Positions 1-8,951 are shown, counted from the stretch's first letter. The stretch is DNA of 45,734 nt from Rhodoferax sp. (GCA_020048895.1 JAIFLV010000049.1:1-45734), one strand, 5' to 3'. Notes: a model not told the origin generated them from the sequence alone. A program made the numbers and translations.

Positions 1-745
1 GGCTTTGCGCATCCTCAAACCGTGGATGCAAGGCGCTGAGCTTGATGGAGATGCCATCGTTATCCTCCATGGCGCCCGTGCTGCTTGCGTAAGCAGCTAT
101 TGATTCAATAGCAGCGGTGTAGCTTGCCAGATACCGCAGTGCGTCTTCATCCGTCCGCGCACCTTCACCCAGCATGTCGTAAGAGAAGCGCACCTTGTCA
201 CGCTTGCGCGCCACATCGGCCTCAGCCTGCGCCTCTTTCATGTTCTGCCCCAGCACAAACTGGCGGCCCAGCAGCTGCACCGCGCGCAGGGTGGCAGCCA
301 CCACCGTCTTCGCACCCAGCTTGGCCATCAGACCCGGCTCAGACTGCGGCCCGGCGCCGGTCTGCGGGTCGGGCAGAAAGTGCTTGGACATGGCAATGGC
401 AGTGCTGGACAGGCGCGACAACACCTTGTCGCCGCTGCTCTCAAAGTCGGCCCGGCCCAGTTGGTCGGCAGTCAGCGCAATTGCGGTTTCGGCGTCGGGC
501 ACACGCAGCAATGCCTCGGCCAGGCGCATCAGCGCCAACCCTTCTGCGCTGGAAATGGGGTACTCGCGCAAAAGGCTTTCCATCGCCCAGAACGGCGGCG
601 GGTTGTCGCGCACCGACTGCACCCATGGGGTGGCCATTCGGGCTGCGGCGGCCCAGTCGAGTGCCTGGTGGACACTTTGCAGGCAGTTGGCGACGACCTG
701 GGCTTCGGGGCGGTAGGGGAAGGGGAGGCGTTGGGCGACGGGCAT
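1..745 (-). CDS. putA: PutA, proline dehydrogenase / delta-1-pyrroline-5-carboxylate dehydrogenase, N-terminal part (runs off the left edge)
   Basis: Reading the minus strand from the ATG at 743-745 gives 248 codons that stay open to base 1. Family-diagnostic stretches are SAEGLALMRLAEALLRVPD, RFSYDMLGEGARTDEDA and GISIKLSALHPRFEDA, which match the arm and start of the proline dehydrogenase barrel of PutA, the enzyme oxidising proline to glutamate in two steps. The protein starts directly with the arm region (MPVAQRLPFPYRPEAQ) and has no N-terminal ribbon-helix-helix DNA-binding domain such as the E. coli protein carries, so it is unlikely to repress its own gene. The Lrp-type regulator transcribed away from it at 1190 is the natural candidate regulator. 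Codons near 54-112 coincide with copy A of the dispersed 59-bp motif. The aldehyde dehydrogenase half lies outside the window. Confidence 0.93.
   Translation of the reverse strand, partial: MPVAQRLPFPYRPEAQVVANCLQSVHQALDWAAAARMATPWVQSVRDNPPPFWAMESLLREYPISSAEGLALMRLAEALLRVPDAETAIALTADQLGRADFESSGDKVLSRLSSTAIAMSKHFLPDPQTGAGPQSEPGLMAKLGAKTVVAATLRAVQLLGRQFVLGQNMKEAQAEADVARKRDKVRFSYDMLGEGARTDEDALRYLASYTAAIESIAAYASSTGAMEDNDGISIKLSALHPRFEDAQS
54..112 (-). repeat. Dispersed 59-bp motif, copy A (inside putA)
   Basis: The minus strand reads a perfect 17-nt palindrome (GCTATTGAATCAATAGC, 96-112), then CGC at motif offset 24-26 and GGGCGCC at 36-42. This aligns without gaps to five other copies in the window. 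It lies in frame in putA and encodes AIESIAAYASSTGAME, which replaces rather than lengthens the corresponding stretch of PutA. Confidence 0.55.
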
Positions 746-857
746 AGTTATCTCCGGACTGATTTTTGGACTAAGTCGCTATATTCTTCTATCTCATAAC
801 TTATTTTTCACTAAACTTTGTGCTTCTTATAGATTATTGTTTAACGCTCTGCTTGCT

Positions 858-1130
858 TTTGACTCCCCACTCCCCCCGCCCCTCGCCCCCGTCGGGCGAG
901 GGGAGCCTTTAACAGCCGATTTGACCGCGCGGTTGCAGAGAGGGCCTTACGGTCGCCATTTTTGTGAAGCATGTGTCTAGTCGTGTTCGCGTGGTTTTGC
1001 CGGCCGGCTCGTCACGCAACGATTTGATCGCCTCGACCGTAAGGCCCTCACTGATAGAGGAAACCAAATCGGCTGTTAAAAGCTCCCCTCGCCCGACGGG
1101 GGCGAGGGGCGGGGGGAGTGGGGAGTCAAA
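858..1130. repeat. 273-bp inverted-repeat element between putA and the Lrp gene
   Basis: The outer arms 858-922 and 1066-1130 are 65 bp each and are reverse complements with about one mismatch. An inner pair, 940-955 and 1034-1049, is a perfect 16-bp inverted repeat. Each outer arm also contains its own hairpin (CCTCGCCCCCGTCGGGCGAGG type). About 78 bp lie between the inner arms. No convincing reading frame is present. It could be a MITE-like non-autonomous element or a structured intergenic repeat. It fills most of the 444-bp gap between the divergent putA and Lrp-type genes, so it separates or hosts their promoters. Confidence 0.85.
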
Positions 1131-1154
1131 GGAAGTTTGGAAGTTTGGAAGTTA
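1131..1154 (+). repeat. Three tandem 8-bp units (GGAAGTTT)
   Basis: Units GGAAGTTT, GGAAGTTT and GGAAGTTA lie directly after the inverted-repeat element and about 35 bp before the Lrp-type start codon. They may be slippage products or a regulator-binding array; nothing else is visible. Confidence 0.6.
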
Positions 1155-1189
1155 AAGGTAATTTGCAATCAAGAAGGAGAATGGAAGAG

Positions 1190-1657
1190 ATGACCACCGC
1201 CCTGGACCGAATCGACATCAAAATCCTCCAATCCCTGCAAGAAGACGGCCGCATCTCCAACCTCAAACTGGCGGAAACGGTATCCCTCTCCCCCACCGCC
1301 GTTCTGGCCAGAGTGCAGCGGCTCACCAAGGACGGCTACATCCTCGGCTACGAGGCTCGGCTCAACCCGTTGAAACTGGGTGCCGGGATGATGGTATTTG
1401 TGGAAATCCTGCTCGACCGCACCACGCCCAACGTGTTTGACGCCTTCAACGCCGCCGTGCAGGTGCGCGCCGAAATCATGGAGTGCCACATGGTCGCTGG
1501 CGGTTTTGATTACCTGCTCAAGACCCGCATGGCCGATATGGCCGCGTATCGGCACTTTGCCGGCACAGTGCTATGGCAGTTGCCCGGCGTGCGCGAAACG
1601 CGCACGTACGCGGTGATGGAAGAAGTGAAAGACACCACCCATTTGCCACTGCGTTAG
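1190..1657 (+). CDS. Lrp/AsnC family transcriptional regulator, probable regulator of putA
   Basis: The 155-residue product has the family layout: an N-terminal winged helix-turn-helix (LDRIDIKILQSLQEDGRISN, then LAETVSLSPTAVLARVQRL) and a C-terminal ligand-binding RAM domain ending near MEEVKDTTHLPL. The ATG at 1190 is preferred because AAGGAG at 1174-1179 then sits 10 bp upstream; the in-frame ATG at 1181 would leave only one or two bases. Its position back to back with putA fits the common proteobacterial arrangement in which an Lrp-type protein activates proline catabolism in response to proline. The target is inferred from context. Confidence 0.93.
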   Translation: MTTALDRIDIKILQSLQEDGRISNLKLAETVSLSPTAVLARVQRLTKDGYILGYEARLNPLKLGAGMMVFVEILLDRTTPNVFDAFNAAVQVRAEIMECHMVAGGFDYLLKTRMADMAAYRHFAGTVLWQLPGVRETRTYAVMEEVKDTTHLPLR

Positions 1658-1779
1658 CCCCTTCGCTTTAGGCCCCGCGCTCCAATCACGCAAACCCCTT
1701 CGTGGCACACTGCCCGGCGAAACTGCAGCACGCAACTGTTGCCGTCACAGTTTCCCCATAACAGCAAGGAGTCCCCCTC

Positions 1780-3495
1780 ATGTTTCTGCTCAACCCCCGC
1801 CACAACGACCGCCACTACCCTGATGCCCGTTCCCGCGAGATCATGACCAAGACCATTGCCTTCTTCGAAAAGAAGGGCCTGGACAAGCTCAAGGAAGACT
1901 ACAACGGCGCCGTCTGGTACGCCGACTTTCTGGAGTTCTGCAAGGCCGAAGGCATTTTGAGTTCGGTGATGACACCCGCGCAGCACGGCAAGCCCGGCGA
2001 GGGCGCGGTGTGGGATAGCTGGCGCGTCTGTGGTTTTGCCGAAGTGCTGGGCTTTTTTGGCCTGTGCTACTGGTACACCTACCAAGTTTCCGTCTTGGGT
2101 ATCGGCCCGATCTGGATGAGCAAAAACACTGCCCTGCAAGCCAAGGCAAAAGCGCTGCTGGATCAGGGCGAGATCTTTGCCTTTGGCCTCTCGGAGAAAG
2201 AGCATGGCGCGGACATTTACTCGTCGGACATGATCGTGACCAAACTGGTCGATGGCAGCTACCAGGCCAACGGCGGCAAGTACTACATTGGCAACGCCAA
2301 CAAGGCGGCCATGGTGTCCACCTTTGGCAAGATGGCCGAGGGTGGTGAGAACGCCGGTGAGTACATCTTTTTTGTCGCCAACTCGCAGCACCCCAACTAC
2401 GAGTTGGTGAAGAACACGGTGTATAGCCAGAACTTCGTGGCCGAATACCGGCTCAACGCCTACCCCTTCACCGAGGCCGAAGTTCTGCACCACGGCGACG
2501 ATGCCTGGAACGCGGCGCTCAACACCATCAACGTGGGCAAGTACAACCTGGGCTGGGCCTCCATTGGCATGTGCACGCATGCGTTTTACGAGGCCATTGA
2601 CCACGCCTCCAATCGCCACCTGTACGGCAAGACCGTCACCGATTTCCCGCACGTCAAGCAACTCTTCACCGATGCCTACACGCGCCTGGTGGCGATGAAG
2701 CTGTTTGCCCTGCGCGCCGCCGACTACATGAAAACCGCAAACGCAGAGGATCGCCGCTACCTGCTGTTCAACCCGATGGTGAAGATGAAGGTCACCACCC
2801 AGGGCGAAGAGGTCATCAACTTGCTGTGGGATGTGATTGCCGCCAAGGGCTTTGAGAAGGAGCCGTTCTTCTCGATGGCTGCCGCCGACATCCGCTGCCT
2901 GCCCAAGCTCGAAGGTACGGTGCACGTCAATATGGCGCTGATCATCAAGTTCATGGCCAACTACTTCTTCAACCCCAAGGCCTACGCCGAAGTACCTCGC
3001 CGCGATGAGGGCTCCAACGACGACTTCCTGTTCAATCAGGGACCGACCAAGGGTCTGGGAAGCATCCAGTTCCACGACTACCAGTTGGCCTACAACAGTT
3101 TCGATCTGCCCAACCTCACCGTTTTCAAGGAGCAGATCGCCCTATTCAAGGAAATGGCGATGAAGGCGCCACCGAGCAAGGAGCAGGCCAAGGACATCGA
3201 CTTCCTGCTCACTGCTGGAGAGATGTTTACGCTGGTGGTCTACGGTCAGTTGATCCTGGAAAACGCGAAAATCTACGGCATGGACGCGGCATTGGTCGAC
3301 CAGATCTTTGACTTCATGGTGCGCGACTTTTCCAAGTTCGCCCTTCAGTTGTATTCCAAGCCCAGCAGTTCGGAAGGCCAGATGGCGCAGTGCCTGAAGA
3401 TGATCAGGAAGCCCGTCGTGGATGCAGCGCGTTACGAGACCGTTTGGAGCCAGCACGTGCAAGCCATGCAAGGGCAGTACACCATGCCGCGCTGA
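1780..3495 (+). CDS. Acyl-CoA dehydrogenase family protein
   Basis: A 571-residue FAD-dependent acyl-CoA dehydrogenase with the expected middle-domain signature (FAFGLSEKEHGADIYSSDM, where the substrate and flavin bind) and a helical C-terminal domain (LYGKTVTDFPHVKQLF). It is longer than the usual 380-400 residues, so it belongs to one of the larger subfamilies with extra N- and C-terminal helices. The start ATG has AAGGAG about 9 bp upstream. It would oxidise an acyl-CoA thioester to the 2-enoyl-CoA and pass electrons to ETF. The substrate cannot be told from sequence. It is a single gene with no beta-oxidation neighbours. Confidence 0.9.
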   Translation: MFLLNPRHNDRHYPDARSREIMTKTIAFFEKKGLDKLKEDYNGAVWYADFLEFCKAEGILSSVMTPAQHGKPGEGAVWDSWRVCGFAEVLGFFGLCYWYTYQVSVLGIGPIWMSKNTALQAKAKALLDQGEIFAFGLSEKEHGADIYSSDMIVTKLVDGSYQANGGKYYIGNANKAAMVSTFGKMAEGGENAGEYIFFVANSQHPNYELVKNTVYSQNFVAEYRLNAYPFTEAEVLHHGDDAWNAALNTINVGKYNLGWASIGMCTHAFYEAIDHASNRHLYGKTVTDFPHVKQLFTDAYTRLVAMKLFALRAADYMKTANAEDRRYLLFNPMVKMKVTTQGEEVINLLWDVIAAKGFEKEPFFSMAAADIRCLPKLEGTVHVNMALIIKFMANYFFNPKAYAEVPRRDEGSNDDFLFNQGPTKGLGSIQFHDYQLAYNSFDLPNLTVFKEQIALFKEMAMKAPPSKEQAKDIDFLLTAGEMFTLVVYGQLILENAKIYGMDAALVDQIFDFMVRDFSKFALQLYSKPSSSEGQMAQCLKMIRKPVVDAARYETVWSQHVQAMQGQYTMPR

Positions 3496-3556
3496 GGCGA
3501 TCAAACAGCCGGGAATCAGCTACCGCCCCTGCCACGAAGCCAGGTGGCAGCGCCGG

Positions 3557-4762
3557 TCACTGGCGTGCGGCCTCCACCCGGTTGCGCCCGGATTGCTTTG
3601 CCCGGTACATCGCTGCGTCGGCCTGGTCGATCAGACTTTCCGAATTTGCAGCGTGGTCCGGAAACATTGCCACACCCAGGCTGCAGCCCACCTCCACCGT
3701 AGTCTCGGAAAGAACAACAAACGGCTCACTCAGCGCCAGGCGTACCTTTTGCGCCACTGCAATTGCGTCAGCGAGGTCCTGCACGGTGGACAGCACCAAT
3801 ACGAATTCATCGCCACCAATGCGCGCCACCGTATCCGAATCGCGCACACAGCCCTTCATGCGCTGCGCCACCTCCTGCAGCAACTGGTCACCGGCAACAT
3901 GGCCGTGGCTATCGTTGACCGGCTTGAAGTGATCCAGATCCAGATAGATCACTGCCATTTTTGTCCGGCTGCGTCGGGCCAGCGCGACACCTTGTTGCAC
4001 CCGGTCTTCCAGCAAGGAGCGGTTTGACAATCCCGTAAGCGTGTCGGTATGCGACTGCAGCCAGAGTTTGGCGTTAGCCTCCTGCAACTCTGCGGCATCG
4101 GTCTTCTCGAGTAATGTCAGCAGGAACATGCGCCTGTCATCTTGACAGTTGTGCCAGACGAAAAACAGCGTAAACGCCAGCACCGGCAAATAGACCGAAA
4201 GATAAATCAGCGTCCACATCGCGTCATGGTGGTTGAGGTCAAACGCGAAATACACCAATAACGCCGAGAGCAGGCCGGAGAACCAGACCCCGGCCGAAAA
4301 ATCAGTGCGCATCCCCAGACTAGGCACGATCACGAAAACCACGCCAGCGAAGAAGTACTGGGGTGCATAAATACTTTCGCTGTGGTCCAGGATCTGGTGC
4401 CAGAAGATCGAAGCCAGTAGCGCCAGCGCGGGCAGCAGGAGTTCGATTCTTCGGATATCCCGAAGGCGGCGCATCAGCAGCAAGGCCAGCGGCAACAGGG
4501 TCACAAACAGAATGCAGCGCCCCAACAATGACGGGACCAGCATATCGGGCACGATCAGCCCATCCGGGATAAAGAATAGCAGGAACGCGGTAAAGGTGAC
4601 GATGTTGAGCCGACGCAACTGACCCAGGTTGTTGTCGTACTGGAACTGCAGGAAGTCCTGTTGCAGGTTTGCCGGAATCGGAACGCCGGGGGACTGCAGC
4701 GCCTCACTCACCTGATGATGCATACGCTGCCAGGCGTTGTCGGGTGCTGCCGCATCCATCAT
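3557..4762 (-). CDS. Membrane diguanylate cyclase (GGDEF domain)
   Basis: About 401 residues. The N-terminal half has several hydrophobic helices (for example FTAFLLFFIPDGLIVPDML and LIYLSVYLPVLAFTLFFVW), forming a MASE-like membrane sensor. The C-terminal half is a GGDEF domain with an intact RIGGDEF active site and an RDSD inhibitory site five residues before it, so cyclic-di-GMP synthesis with product feedback is expected. Start choice is uncertain: ATG 4762 (or 4759) is used here, but a GTG at 4780 overlaps the stop of a 16-codon upstream frame, and in-frame ATGs at 4852 and 4870 also exist. It lies downstream of the hybrid kinase and response regulator and is probably part of the same pathway. 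Confidence 0.9.
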   Translation of the reverse strand: MMDAAAPDNAWQRMHHQVSEALQSPGVPIPANLQQDFLQFQYDNNLGQLRRLNIVTFTAFLLFFIPDGLIVPDMLVPSLLGRCILFVTLLPLALLLMRRLRDIRRIELLLPALALLASIFWHQILDHSESIYAPQYFFAGVVFVIVPSLGMRTDFSAGVWFSGLLSALLVYFAFDLNHHDAMWTLIYLSVYLPVLAFTLFFVWHNCQDDRRMFLLTLLEKTDAAELQEANAKLWLQSHTDTLTGLSNRSLLEDRVQQGVALARRSRTKMAVIYLDLDHFKPVNDSHGHVAGDQLLQEVAQRMKGCVRDSDTVARIGGDEFVLVLSTVQDLADAIAVAQKVRLALSEPFVVLSETTVEVGCSLGVAMFPDHAANSESLIDQADAAMYRAKQSGRNRVEAARQ

Positions 4763-4776
4763 GCAAACTTCCGAAT

Positions 4777-4827
4777 TCACAGTATCTGCCGCCGAATCAA
4801 GCGCGTGGTGAGCGCTATATTGTTCAT
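4777..4827 (-). other. Short upstream open frame (16 codons) before the diguanylate cyclase
   Basis: An ATG at 4825-4827 follows a good ribosome-binding site (TTAGGGAGTCAGT) and encodes MNNIALTTRLIRRQIL before TGA at 4777-4779. The GTG at 4778-4780, in the cyclase frame, overlaps that stop, the classic arrangement for translational coupling. It could be a coupling or leader peptide, or a by-product of the shared leader (see 4828-4908). Confidence 0.4.
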
Positions 4828-4908
4828 ACTGACTCCCTAATGTCCGATGCATCCAGCCGCGGTGACACACGCCTGTAACGGCGGCGGCGATGATGATGAT
4901 GACACAAA
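4828..4908 (-). promoter_or_regulatory. Conserved leader upstream of the diguanylate cyclase
   Basis: Read on the minus strand, this stretch shares the blocks TTTGTGTCA, CAGGCGTGTGTCACCGCG and ATCGGACATTAGGGAGTC with the leader at 8952-9023 in front of the response regulator, in the same order and at similar spacing. The middle block can fold as a small hairpin closed by CAG/CTG and GCG/CGC. It is either a shared promoter with leader or a structured 5' UTR. Confidence 0.55.
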
Positions 4909-4965
4909 GTGTAATCCCTACGCCATCAAAGGCGACATGGCGAACCAGTGCTGCGGGAGTCAGCG

Positions 4966-7900
4966 TTAACGAGACAAATGGGCATGCATGACCGGGTTGA
5001 CTTCATGAAGGGCTTGGGCCACTTGCGCGGCCAAGGTCCGGCACGGCGGTACGTCACCGGCTTGCGCAGCGCTCTCCAACGTCTGACACAGTTCACCCAG
5101 GTGCAAGGCACCGACACTGCGCGCTGCGCTCTTGAGCGCATGGGCCAGATTGGCCTGTGTCGCGGTGTCGTCGGCGCTGACTGCTGCCGCGATATCGACC
5201 ACCGACACCTGCGCGTTGCGCAGGAACTTCTCCAGCAGGCGCCGGTGCATTGCCGCGTTGTCGCCCACCAGTTCACCCAGGGTTGCGGGGTTCCAGATCG
5301 GGAGGTTTGACTCGGGCTGTTGCGGTGCCAGCGTTGGCGGCGCGGCGGGTATATCGCGGTCGTTGTCCTCGGCAAGGGGCAGCCATTTGTGCAGCATGGC
5401 GGCGAGTTGCTGCAGGCGCATGGGTTTGCTCAGGTAGTCGTCCATGCCACTTTGCAGGCAGCGGCGCGCTTCGCCCTGCATGGCATTGGCGGTGATGGCG
5501 ACGATGGTCAGGCGTTTGCCGGCCGGTTCGGCAGCGCGAATCGCCTCGGTCAGGGCAAAGCCATCCATGTGCGGCATATGGCAATCGGTCAATAACAGCG
5601 CATACCGTCCCGTGCGCCATTTTTCGAGCGCGATGCGCCCGTCCTCTGCCATGTCGGCGCAATAACCCAGCAGGCGCAACTGCTCGCCCAGCACTTCACG
5701 GGTGGTCTCGTTGTCTTCGGCCAGCAAAATCAGTTGCCCGCGCGCGGCGGCCTCTTCAGTCGTGGGGGCATACGAGCGCAGCTGATTGCGCCACTCGGTG
5801 CGCCCCGCGGCGACAGGCAGCGCTGCTTCCTGCAGCGGCAACGCCACCGTGAATTCCGAGCCCTGGCCGGGCACTGACTGCACCGAAATCTGCCCGCCCA
5901 TCAGCACCACCAGCCGGTGCGAAATGGACAAACCCAGGCCGGTGCCGCCAAACTGGCGCGAGGTGCTGCTGTCCGCCTGCGTGAAGGGTGTGAACAGCCT
6001 GGCTTGCACCTCGGCGCTCATGCCGATGCCGCTGTCGCGCGCGCGCAGCAGCACGGCCGGCTGACCATCTGGCAGCGTGCCGGACTCGAGTGTCAATGTC
6101 ACTTTATTGGGCGTGGTGGCATTGATCGATGTGAACTTGATGGCGTTGCCCAGCAGGTTCAGCAGCACCTGGCGCAAGCGCGTCGGATCAGCGTAGATGC
6201 CCGCAGGCAAATCGGGCGCAATCGACATCGACAACGCAATCCCCTTGCCGCTGGCCACGCCCTGCATCAGTTGCAGCACACTGTGGGCCACTTCCTTGAG
6301 CGCGGTGGGGATGCGCTCGACAGTCAGCTTGCCGGCTTCGATCTTGGAAAAGTCCAGCACGTCGTTGAGGATGTGCAGCAGGGCTTGCGACGAGTTGGCG
6401 ATGGTGTTCAGCATGCGCTGCTGGCGCGGCGACAAGGGGGTTTGCAGCAAAATGTCCACCATGCCAATGACGCCGCTCATGGGCGTGCGGATTTCGTGGC
6501 TCATGTTGGCCAGGAACTCCGATTTGGCGCGGTTGGCCGCCTGTGCCGCCACCTCGCTGTGTTTGCGCTCGGTGATGTCGTGCCAGGTGGTGTGCAGCGC
6601 CGTCTTCCCATTGATCACCACCGGCACCAGCGACACATCCACAATGAACTCCTGTCCCTGCGTATCGATGTGGGTCCAGTCAAAACGATGCGGCCCCATG
6701 CGATGGGCCAAGGCCATCATCTCGGACGATGCTTCGTCAGAGCATCGTCCGTCGGGCTGGAATTGCGGCGAAATCCGGGCCGGCGACAGGTGCAGGAATT
6801 GTTCCTGCGTCACCTTCAGGATGTCGAGTGCCGCTTGGTTGCATTGCACGAAATTGCCCGCGCCATCGATGATGATGATGGGATTGGCAGAAGCCTCAAA
6901 CAGCTTTCGGAACGTCTCCTCGCTTTGCTGCAAGTCATGGGTCTTGTCACGCACCAGCTCTTCCAGATGGTCCTGGTATTGCTTGAGCGCCAGCTGCGCC
7001 GTCTTGCGTTGGTGGATGTCGGTGATGGTGCCGCGCAGGTGGGTCGGTTTGCCGGCTTCGTCAAATGAAAATCTGCCCTGCGCTTCCACCCAGCGCCGCT
7101 GGCCATCCACCGGGCGAATCACCTCATACTCTTTGTGGAACTTGCCGTCGCCCCCAATCACCTGGTGGTAATAAGCGAACAGGTCCTGCTGAAATTCAGG
7201 CGCAATCAGCAGGTGCCAGTTGTGAATGTTCCGCTCGAACGTGGCATCAATGCCAAAGATTTCATCCAGCACTGGCGAGCCCTGCCAGTGCCCGGTCGTA
7301 ATGTCGGTGACATAGGTGCCGACGCGCCCGATGCGCTGGGCCTCGTTCATGGCCCACAGGTTGGACTCGAGTTCCAGCTTGTGGGTGTTGAATACTGCTT
7401 CGCGCTCCTGACGCTCCAGTTCCTCAGCCCGTCGCTCCTGCGCGCGTGTGCGCAGCTGTTGCAAGCGCAGCAACACGTACATCGCCATGCTCAACAACAC
7501 GCTCGCCAGGGTGCCGCTGATCGCGATATAGCCGGGGCGCTCGCGCACGGCGGCTCCGCCAAAGCCGGGCAGCGCACTGTAGGCCAGCGTCCAGGTGCGC
7601 CCGCCAAACACAATCCGCTGCGAGATCAGCCCCGTTGTCTGTCCGGGCGTTCGCCCGGCGGCATCGGCGTCAAAGATCAGGGTGTCGGCTGAGGCCTGCG
7701 TGCCGTCGTAGACGTCCAGGTCGATGGACTCCAGCCCATGGGGCAGTGCTTGTGCCAAGAGATCGTGGATATGAAATGGCACGTCAACCCAACCGATAAA
7801 GTTTGCCCTGCGGGAAGCCACGTCATCCGGGACGCGGCCACGCTGGTAGATGGGCTGGTACATGACAATCCCCGGCACCGGAGTGCCACTGTCCTGCACC

Positions 7901-8463
7901 AGCGTGAGTTTGGCTGACATGGTCACCGCTCCACTGTCGCGGGCACGCTCGATGGCGCTGCGCTCGGCAGGCACTGCGAGCGGATCAAAACCCAGGGCCC
8001 GGGTGTTGTCACCGGTAAAAGGTTCGACGTACACCTCGGGGCCGTAGACCTCACGCCGGCCTTCGGGAGAGACGCGGTAGTCGGCAAAGCCTTCTTTTCT
8101 GAGGTCACCGATATGGCGCTCCAGACCGGCAGCAGGCACTACTTCATGGTAGGCCACGGCAGTCAGGTTTCTGGTGAGGCTGCTCCTGTACAGGGCTTCA
8201 AAATACGCACGAAACTCGCTGCGCGTGGGCTTGCCAGTGGCGTTAAACAGTGCTTCAAATCCCTGGAGCACGAGCGCATGGTGCATCAGTACGCCTTCAA
8301 TGCGACCCGTAATTTGGTCGGCCTGGTCTTCCAGAGCAGACCGCAGTTGCTCCTGCGCAGTGTGTTTGGCCTGCACCCAAAGCAAGCCTGTCAGCGCCAG
8401 ACCGCCGATCAACAGCAGCGCGGACCAGAACCGCGGTGACTTCCCATGATAGAGCGTGCGCAT
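4966..8463 (-). CDS. CHASE-PAS hybrid sensor histidine kinase with REC and HPt domains
   Basis: A 1165-residue membrane sensor. It has TM1 near residues 12-32, a periplasmic CHASE-type domain about 60-270 (VYVEPFTGDNTRALGFD), TM2 near 300-325, a PAS/PAC domain about 370-490, a second PAS about 510-640, and HisKA with the phosphoacceptor in MSHEIRTPMSG (His near 656). These are followed by HATPase with GGTGLGLSIS, a REC domain with Asp near 960 (LLTDCHMPHMDG), and an HPt domain with His near 1108 (AHALKSAARSVGA). All phosphorelay residues are present, so His-Asp-His relay should work. A likely final receiver is the response regulator encoded just upstream. CHASE domains bind small extracellular ligands; the ligand here is unknown. 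Confidence 0.95.
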   Translation of the reverse strand: MRTLYHGKSPRFWSALLLIGGLALTGLLWVQAKHTAQEQLRSALEDQADQITGRIEGVLMHHALVLQGFEALFNATGKPTRSEFRAYFEALYRSSLTRNLTAVAYHEVVPAAGLERHIGDLRKEGFADYRVSPEGRREVYGPEVYVEPFTGDNTRALGFDPLAVPAERSAIERARDSGAVTMSAKLTLVQDSGTPVPGIVMYQPIYQRGRVPDDVASRRANFIGWVDVPFHIHDLLAQALPHGLESIDLDVYDGTQASADTLIFDADAAGRTPGQTTGLISQRIVFGGRTWTLAYSALPGFGGAAVRERPGYIAISGTLASVLLSMAMYVLLRLQQLRTRAQERRAEELERQEREAVFNTHKLELESNLWAMNEAQRIGRVGTYVTDITTGHWQGSPVLDEIFGIDATFERNIHNWHLLIAPEFQQDLFAYYHQVIGGDGKFHKEYEVIRPVDGQRRWVEAQGRFSFDEAGKPTHLRGTITDIHQRKTAQLALKQYQDHLEELVRDKTHDLQQSEETFRKLFEASANPIIIIDGAGNFVQCNQAALDILKVTQEQFLHLSPARISPQFQPDGRCSDEASSEMMALAHRMGPHRFDWTHIDTQGQEFIVDVSLVPVVINGKTALHTTWHDITERKHSEVAAQAANRAKSEFLANMSHEIRTPMSGVIGMVDILLQTPLSPRQQRMLNTIANSSQALLHILNDVLDFSKIEAGKLTVERIPTALKEVAHSVLQLMQGVASGKGIALSMSIAPDLPAGIYADPTRLRQVLLNLLGNAIKFTSINATTPNKVTLTLESGTLPDGQPAVLLRARDSGIGMSAEVQARLFTPFTQADSSTSRQFGGTGLGLSISHRLVVLMGGQISVQSVPGQGSEFTVALPLQEAALPVAAGRTEWRNQLRSYAPTTEEAAARGQLILLAEDNETTREVLGEQLRLLGYCADMAEDGRIALEKWRTGRYALLLTDCHMPHMDGFALTEAIRAAEPAGKRLTIVAITANAMQGEARRCLQSGMDDYLSKPMRLQQLAAMLHKWLPLAEDNDRDIPAAPPTLAPQQPESNLPIWNPATLGELVGDNAAMHRRLLEKFLRNAQVSVVDIAAAVSADDTATQANLAHALKSAARSVGALHLGELCQTLESAAQAGDVPPCRTLAAQVAQALHEVNPVMHAHLSR

Positions 8464-8469
8464 GGCTTT

Positions 8470-8528
8470 GCTAGCATTTTTGTAGCTGCTCCCGCAGTAT
8501 TTTCAACCGCTGGAGCGGCAAATGCTTA
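8470..8528 (+). repeat. Dispersed 59-bp motif, copy B (intergenic)
   Basis: It begins GCTAGCATTTTTGTAGC, followed by CGC at offset 24-26 and CCGC at offset 38-41, in register with the other copies. It fills the gap between the response regulator and hybrid kinase, and its last three bases are the complement of the regulator stop codon. Confidence 0.55.
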
Positions 8529-8951
8529 GGCCGCTACAGGCGTCCGATTGAGCGTTGCCGCCAGCGTGGCCAAGGACACCGGCTTGCTATGTGCACCCAG
8601 CAGCTTCAGACCATTGGCAACCGCGAGCTTCACGGCGATGGCCATCATGCTGATGTCCAGACCGCTGACCAGAACAATGCCGCCCCGGTACTCTCTGCGG
8701 GCCAACTCGTCGAGCAGTTCAATGCCATCCATGTCAGGCATATAGACGTCGCAAATCAGAAAATCGGGAGGTCGTGGCAGTTCGGCCAGGGCGCTCAACC
8801 CGGCCCTTCCGTTGCTGGCGCAGTGGACATCGGCGAACCCGAGTTCCGACAACATCTCGCAGAAGAAATCCTGGCTGAACGTGTCGTCGTCAACGACCAA
8901 TACCGATCTGGATGTGCTGGACGCACCTGTGGCTTGTGCCATGTATTTCAT
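8526..8951 (-). CDS. Single-domain response regulator (REC)
   Basis: The 141-residue protein is a receiver domain with no output domain. The acidic pocket (VVDDD), the phosphoacceptor Asp in LICDVYMPDMDG, the Ser of VLVSG and the Lys of HSKPVS are all visible. It is the first gene of the minus-strand signalling group and lies about 60 bp upstream of the hybrid kinase, so it is the likely phosphoacceptor from the kinase HPt domain. The start ATG at 8951 has GGGAG a few bases upstream inside the conserved leader; an in-frame ATG also occurs at 8942. Confidence 0.92.
   Translation of the reverse strand: MKYMAQATGASSTSRSVLVVDDDTFSQDFFCEMLSELGFADVHCASNGRAGLSALAELPRPPDFLICDVYMPDMDGIELLDELARREYRGGIVLVSGLDISMMAIAVKLAVANGLKLLGAHSKPVSLATLAATLNRTPVAA

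Noticed and set aside
1654..3075. Long open frame opposite the acyl-CoA dehydrogenase gene
   Set aside because: It is the antisense frame of a clear gene in GC-rich DNA and shows low-complexity His/Gly/Val composition with no recognisable domain.
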